Source: Nereocystis luetkeana (lineage: Eukaryota > Sar > Phaeophyceae > Laminariales > Laminariaceae). Taken from it: 64,000 nucleotides of DNA. Under the pieces are notes generated by a model. The model did not search any database and was not told the DNA's origin. It was given only the letters and a program-made list of their open reading frames with translations. The stretch spans positions 6,297,674 through 6,361,673 of the forward strand of contig JARUPZ010000014.1 of NCBI GenBank assembly GCA_031213475.1. Reading direction: 5' to 3'. The stretch's first letter is position 1; every line of letters starts with the position of its first letter. The translations under genes were made by a program, and so were the position numbers. Shown piece after piece: positions 59,640-64,000 of this stretch.

Positions 59640-60079
59640 CCAGTATCACTCTAGGCCATCGGGAAATTCCATCCGCTAAAGTGTTCTGCACGCCTGGGAT
59701 ATGTTTCGCAGTGTAGTTCGATCCACCCGCGAGTTCAAGGCACCCCAGCATTCCCGTGAATAAGCACGCCCTTTTGTCTGCCGCCCCACCGCTTCAACAC
59801 ACACGATACGGCAGCCATGTTGCACCTCGCATCAAGATCGGGTCGCATGCCGCGTCCGGCCGGTCCCCTACGAATTCGAGCATGAGCCACGCTTTCACAA
59901 CCATCCCCAGTGACTCTGAAACAGGTTGAATGTGATGGTACTGGTCGGCTTTCTTTTGAATTTCTGCAGTCATCTCTATTGGCGAGTGGTATCTCGAAAA
60001 AACCTCCTTCTCAACGCAGAAACCTCCCACCGCCTCAAGTCTCGCGTCAGACAGATAGTGCCGTTTGGCGAGTTGTTTT
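59640..60079 (-). pseudogene. RNase H part of the DIRS-like element
   Basis: VGGFCVEKEVFSRYHSPIEM, SESLGMVVKAWLMLEFVGDR, DPILMRG and, after a frameshift, GGSNYTAKHIPGVQNTLADG, ISRWPRVILADKVREL. The order and the L-A-D-G-I-S-R-W-P end match RNase H of DIRS-like elements. Confidence 0.72.
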
Positions 60080-61480
60080 ATCGCCGTGTAGCAAGGCGCG
60101 CTAAACGCCTCTCTTTTTTAGAAGCTCGTGATCTATCGCCCACTCCCAAAACAAGAGGTCAGCGTGAAACTCTCTGCCAATATCTACCGTGCGGTTCTGA
60201 ATTTTTCTAGCGCTTGCGTCGTGTAATCCGGTCAGTCGCAACCGACTCCATACGAAATACCTGCCCGTAGGCACTAGGTACGCGCGTGAGGTTCCACAAC
60301 TTCCCGGCCATGCTGAGCACGTCCCTCGTGGTCGCTCACGGGCCACTCATCAGGCAGCGACCCTTTTACAGCGTCCGCGTTTTCGCGCGGGAGCGAGATT
60401 CTCATTATGTCCGAGTCGATAGTGAACCCTAACGCGTCAATCTCAGTCCCAATCCGTACTCTTCATCGGGGCTAAGATGGGTGTTACTCCCTCCTCCCCC
60501 GGTCCAAACTAGCGCACGTGATTAGAGGCAAGAGAGGCTGACGCTACCAAAGCGGTCTTGTGGTCGTCTCAATGTGGAACCCTGATTAGTGGATAGTCGT
60601 CTACGGAGACGGTTGTGAAAAAGGGGCGAGAGTTATTCCCCCCGCTGTGTGCTCTGGTTTTGGCGTCTGGCGGAATCGGCCTTCTTGCCATCGATCTGCC
60701 ACCTTGACGTGGGCCGTCATGTGTTTCCCTTCTTCAAGTAACTGCCTCGACTAGAGTTTGGTGTTGCAGTGCGCGTGCTCGGCCGCGGCCGACATGACAC
60801 CCCAAAAACCCGGCGATCCCGACTATTCGAACGTTAAATGAAGATCAATCACAACCACTATTCGATGCGAGTCGACGAGGGAAGAAAAGGCTGAAATCTT
60901 CTCGCGATACAAATGAAGGCACGTACCGTAGCGGGAAGGGGGGAGAAGAGTCTGGTATGTGACCGCGGATCTGAGTTACGAGTTGGAAGGAGAGAGAGAA
61001 GTAGATGTGCGAAGATAATGAATGGGATGAGTAAAAAGTAAAAAAAAAAAAAAAAAACTCCTACTGTGTAGCAAAAATTGCGAACTTGGTCCGGATCTAC
61101 CCGCACGTCCCTGAAGGCGACCAACGCCTCTTTTTTGCTCATCAGTACCCCTTCTTTTTGGAAGTTTTTCTCAATATCACGAGTTCGTCAAGAAACTTGG
61201 GCAGCGCGTGTGCGCGTAGGCATTAGGGGGCCGTGTCAGGGTCACCTTTCTTCCCTCGACTCTGTTCATCAAATGATAAATCGTTTATGATCCTGACATT
61301 GTGCGTCACTACGGCAGCCATCTGGGACTCTCGTAGAGTAGGGGTTGTGTGCGCTGCGGAGTTTTGTATCCCCCAACATTTTTGACGTCTTACATCTTCG
61401 CCGATTTTCATACAGACTACTCGTACCGGTAAATGCTTGTTGACATTGGGGCGGTTTTCCGGACTGTAATGTGCGCTCTA
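60080..61480 (-). pseudogene. Reverse transcriptase part of the DIRS-like element
   Basis: The RT domain is split by the SINE-like insertion. The N-terminal part (61070-61480) has VTHNVRIINDLSFDE and KKEALVAFRDVRVDPDQVRN. The catalytic Val-Asp-Asp is at about 60596-60604, inside FFTTVSVDDYPLI, so the active-site box survives although the frame does not. The thumb or connection part (RISLPREKADAVK, then YFVWSRLRLTGLHD) lies at 60220-60430. Confidence 0.75.
60860..61057 (+). mobile_element. SINE-like retroposon, copy 2, inside the DIRS-like element
   Basis: It has the same start (ATTCGATGCGAGTCGACGAG) and end (GAATGGGATGA) as the copy at 53714, followed by a tail GTAAAAAGTA plus A18. It interrupts the RT domain just after the NFCYTVG segment, so it inserted after the DIRS-like element was in place. 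The two bodies differ at only a few positions by eye. Confidence 0.75.
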
Positions 61481-61990
61481 CTGTAGATCTACGCATGTCG
61501 CTGCTGCGCTCACCAGTACCTCCTCCGTGACTATCGTGACGAGCTCGTCCACGGCCCAGAACCCTTTCAGGTCTCCGAGGTATCGTTGCATGTGTACGGG
61601 GTCTATCGGCGAGGCGACCAGAGATCCTCCTATTAATTGTCCTCGAGCTGCATTCCCCACGATGCCTCAAGCAGGTGCTCCGGGGCCAGGCAGGCTAGCT
61701 CCTTCCCCTAGCTCGCCCCCCACGTCGAGCGGGGCGTCCGCGCCTCCCACCATATCTAGCGGAGGGTCCTCGCCTCCTGCTGGGAGGAAGGGCTGGTCGG
61801 CCATGACGAAGAAGAAAGTCGATGAGCTGTCGGTGCCCACTACTGCTACGAGCTCTCGTTGTTTGCCGCAGCGGTGGTCGACGACCAAGCAGTTCTGGTG
61901 GGTAGACGCTTTCGACTGACGTCTGATCTCGCCTCATCTTACTATTCCGCCCAACTTCTTCGAACTTTAAAACACCCCCATAAACTCCAC
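61481..61990 (-). other. Possible 5' (gag-side) part of the DIRS-like element
   Basis: Minus-strand frames here (RYLGDLKGFWAVDELVTIVT, then a Gly/Ala/Pro-rich stretch at 61667-61888) run toward the RT start and may be its upstream ORF. No conserved motif was recognised. Confidence 0.35.
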
Positions 61991-63090
61991 CTCCCTGCCC
62001 TACCCTTTTTTATTGGAGCAAATTAATATATTGAGAGTCGCCCCCTTATATCAAACGCCTCCAGAAAAAGCACAACAATTGCTGTATACCAGGTATGCGA
62101 TCAGACGGACGACAAGAGGGGTACGTGAAAGGCCAATTAATATGCATTCGGAAAGTAGAACTGAAAAAGCCGGTTTCCGATCGGTTATTGTTCCGACTGG
62201 ATTGTGAACATCTGCCCTTCTTTGACCGTCCGTCGGATCGAATGTACAGTTTTTAGTGTTTTTTCTGGAGACGTCTGATAGAAGAGAGTGACATTCAATA
62301 GCAAAAAAGGTTACGTTGGACGGCCGGAGGTCGGTTCGAAACTCCTTCGCCGTAACGCTCGTGGGGTCGGAGAGGTGTTCGTCTTCCAGCACCTGCTCTC
62401 AACCACACATGCATACATGCTGATGTTTCGCTTCTTCCTCGAGCAACGTGGTGTAAGCTTCACACTTGGGGCGTTCTCCTCCATGTCGTTCTCGAGGCCA
62501 TTGTGAGGCTGGATTTCTTGGAGAGTCGCCAAAGAAAGATACAACCAGCGCAGCAGTCAGCCAAAGGTCATCGACACCGGCGCACTGCGGCCATCGGGTG
62601 CTGTCACATGCTGCTGGCGGGCGTAAGATAAGGATGTATCACGCTGGCTCGCACAGGGGAGCGGGGGAAGTGACAGCAGCCAAGCCAGCGTCACCGCTGT
62701 TGTGGTGTGGGGTCGTGTCGTATGTTGTGTTGTTGTGTGATACCCGTTGTGTGATACTCGTACGAGTATGTGGCAGGAATTTCAAACGTTTCCGATACAT
62801 AAATCCGACTGGCGAGTTGGATCGAAAGTCTCAGTTTTTTCGACTGTCTGGTCCAGTTGGAAATCAAAATCGAAAATCTTTCATTGAAAAGGCGCTTTCC
62901 CAACTGTATAACAATGCCATTTTTCGTCCTCGATCGGAAACCGGCTTTCCGCCAGTAGTTTCCGACTCCATAAGAAGTGGCCTAACTATTCACATTTCAG
63001 TTGGAAAAGTAAACGATCTGAAACCAGCTTTTTCCCTCATAATTTCCGACTGCATACTTCCTAAGTAAGAAGAGCTGTCCTAACTCTCTC
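61990..63090 (-). mobile_element. PIF/Harbinger-like element, second locus (rearranged)
   Basis: 61990-62115 matches 57600-57735 in the same direction (CTGCCCTACCCTTTT, AAACGCCTCCAGAAA, GCTGTATA). 62115-63090 matches 56950-57600 in the opposite direction, e.g. LATLQEIQPHNGLENDMEEN and KLTPRCSRKKRNISMYACV on the minus strand. Inverted-repeat ends are seen at 62120-62200 (GAAAGGCCAATTAATATGCA) and 62925-62990 (ACTCCATAAGAAGTGGCC), with another right end at 63020-63085. Nested or rearranged copies. Confidence 0.5.
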
Positions 63091-63365
63091 TCTTTGATAT
63101 AATGTACCAGGGTATGTGTCGTTCAACAGTCCAAGTTCCGAAGCCGAAATGTCCCGCCTGTTCCTGGATCCAGCTTGAATTTTCGTTTGGGTTTCTTCGC
63201 CTGTATTCCATACGTGCGTGTTCATTTATGACCTTCCGATCACGTGCATACTCTTTATTACTATTTTCCGTTTCGGTATGATTTGTTTTGTTTTTGTGTC
63301 GTTTCATTTTGCGTTTCTTCACTGCTGCGGTCGCCTCCGTTGCGATTACAACTCGCCTGCCCGGC

Positions 63366-63389
63366 ATATATATATATATATATATATTT
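63366..63389. repeat. TA dinucleotide repeat
   Basis: A run of alternating T and A of about 24 bases next to the third hairpin MITE. Confidence 0.9.
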
Positions 63390-63408
63390 TTAGACGTGCC
63401 CATCTAAA

Positions 63409-63494
63409 CCCCTTTAGCACCGCACTCCCATATGTGAGGACAAATTACTCTAATTATACGTAGTTTGTCCCCAAAACGGGGCTGGGATCCTATG
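63409..63494. mobile_element. Hairpin MITE, copy 3 (degenerate)
   Basis: CCCCTTTAGCACCGCACTCC at the left and GTAGTTTGTCCCCAAAACGG then GGCTGGGATCC at the right match copies 1 and 2, but the inner left arm has mutated and pairing is partial. No target duplication is left. Confidence 0.6.
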
Positions 63495-63927
63495 TTTTTT
63501 TTTACACTCCGCCAATCTTTTTCTCGTTTATTTGATTTGCATCTGATTGGTCGAAAAGTGAATCATCCATCAGGCGTTTTGATTTTTGATTCGAATTCAA
63601 ACGAAAAAAACGGATTCGACAAGACAAGAAGTCTTTGGAACTTCTTACCTGCTTATGCTCTTCGTGTTATTCAAATCGGGGAGTTTGTCCAACTCGACGT
63701 GGCATGTTCCTGAAACCGAAGCAAGCCACGCATACTTGAGGCGTGTCCTCGACTGGTTCACAGGTGAGACCCACCATTCCCCAGAGACAGGGCCACCGAA
63801 GCAGCTGCCGCGCGAGGTCCGACGCCCTCTAGCACAGAGTAGACCATCCGCGGCACCTCAAAGCAATACAAGGCCGTCTCAAGCCCATGTGTGTGTCCTT
63901 GGTTCTTTCTACCCGCCCACGCGAACC

Positions 63928-64000
63928 TGCTTTGCTCGTTTCGTATTGTCTGACACCAAGGGACCAAGGGGCTGGGCATAGTTGACGAACGCAGGGCGGA
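63928..64000 (+). mobile_element. LINE 3' part, copy 3, cut by window edge
   Basis: CCTGCTTTGCTCGTTTCGTA to TAGTTGACGAACGCAGGGCG matches 52387-52452 of copy 2 with few differences and continues beyond the window. Confidence 0.65.

Larger units (their letters stand above)
58260..61480 (-). pseudogene. DIRS-like tyrosine-recombinase retrotransposon, decayed
   Basis: On the minus strand, in order: RT start (MAAVVTHNVRIINDLSFDEQ), AFRDVRVDPDQVRNFCYTVG, an RT box PFFTTVSVDDYPLI, LGFTIDSDIMRISLPREKAD, RYFVWSRLRLTGLHDASARK, REFHADLLFWEWAIDHELL, GGFCVEKEVFSRY, AWLMLEFVGDRPDA, AKHIPGVQNTLADGISRWPR (RNase H end), then a tyrosine recombinase. This RT, RNase H, tyrosine-recombinase order and the H-I-P-G-x-x-N-x-L-A-D-G-I-S-R motif are typical of DIRS-like elements. 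Several frameshifts and stops, plus a SINE-like insertion at 60860-61057 and a CCATGGCAT-rich insertion near 59372-59460, show it is dead. Confidence 0.82.

Noticed and set aside
1-64000. CRISPR arrays, operons or bacterial defence systems
   Set aside because: No regularly spaced repeats with unique spacers and no bacterial-type gene arrangement; the gene present is spliced.

Overview
This is eukaryotic nuclear DNA. It holds one long intron-rich gene with clean GT-AG junctions, and the rest of the window is decayed retroelements, small hairpin transposons and local tandem duplications. No prokaryotic operon structure is visible. The organism cannot be named from the sequence. An extracellular protein built of discoidin (F5/8C) domains plus a pectin-lyase-like beta-helix, introns of about 0.3 to 2.3 kb, and DIRS-like and LINE relics together fit a stramenopile alga (brown-alga-like) or another alga or protist with a moderately large genome. 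That placement is inference. About 2.9 kb of the 64 kb looks like host protein-coding sequence. || Layout. 0-3.6 kb: a 5'-truncated LINE relic on the minus strand next to an 88-bp TTAA-flanked hairpin MITE. 3.6-7.5 kb: little that can be supported, apart from an ambiguous open frame at 5.7-6.3 kb. 7.5-32.3 kb: one plus-strand gene, reconstructed here from 22 exons (about 960 codons). The 5' end is missing, and the stop codon is at 32340-32342. Exons 1-9 carry at least three F5/8C-like domains built from a repeated exon pattern. Exons 10-15 carry further beta-sandwich-like segments. Exons 16-22 form a right-handed parallel beta-helix of the pectin-lyase type and a short tail. Intron phases agree across all but one junction (exon 5 to exon 6), where an exon is probably missing. 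|| 32.3-45.3 kb: repeat-rich DNA with at least seven unrelated local duplications, mostly of 170-280 bp, a 340-bp inverted repeat and three copies of a 109-bp TA-flanked MITE. 45.3-51.7 kb: tRNA-like sequences and short motif clusters. 51.7-64 kb: a second LINE copy, a second hairpin MITE, two copies of an A-tailed SINE-like element, a fourth 109-bp MITE, PIF/Harbinger-like fragments and a decayed DIRS-like tyrosine-recombinase retrotransposon on the minus strand. A third LINE copy starts at the right edge. || A nine-base palindrome, TACCWGGTA, occurs 20 times (about 0.5 expected), almost entirely in the repeat-rich flanks. The most interesting host feature is the modular gene, which suggests a secreted or cell-surface protein that binds and perhaps acts on matrix polysaccharide. 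That function is inferred from domain families only.
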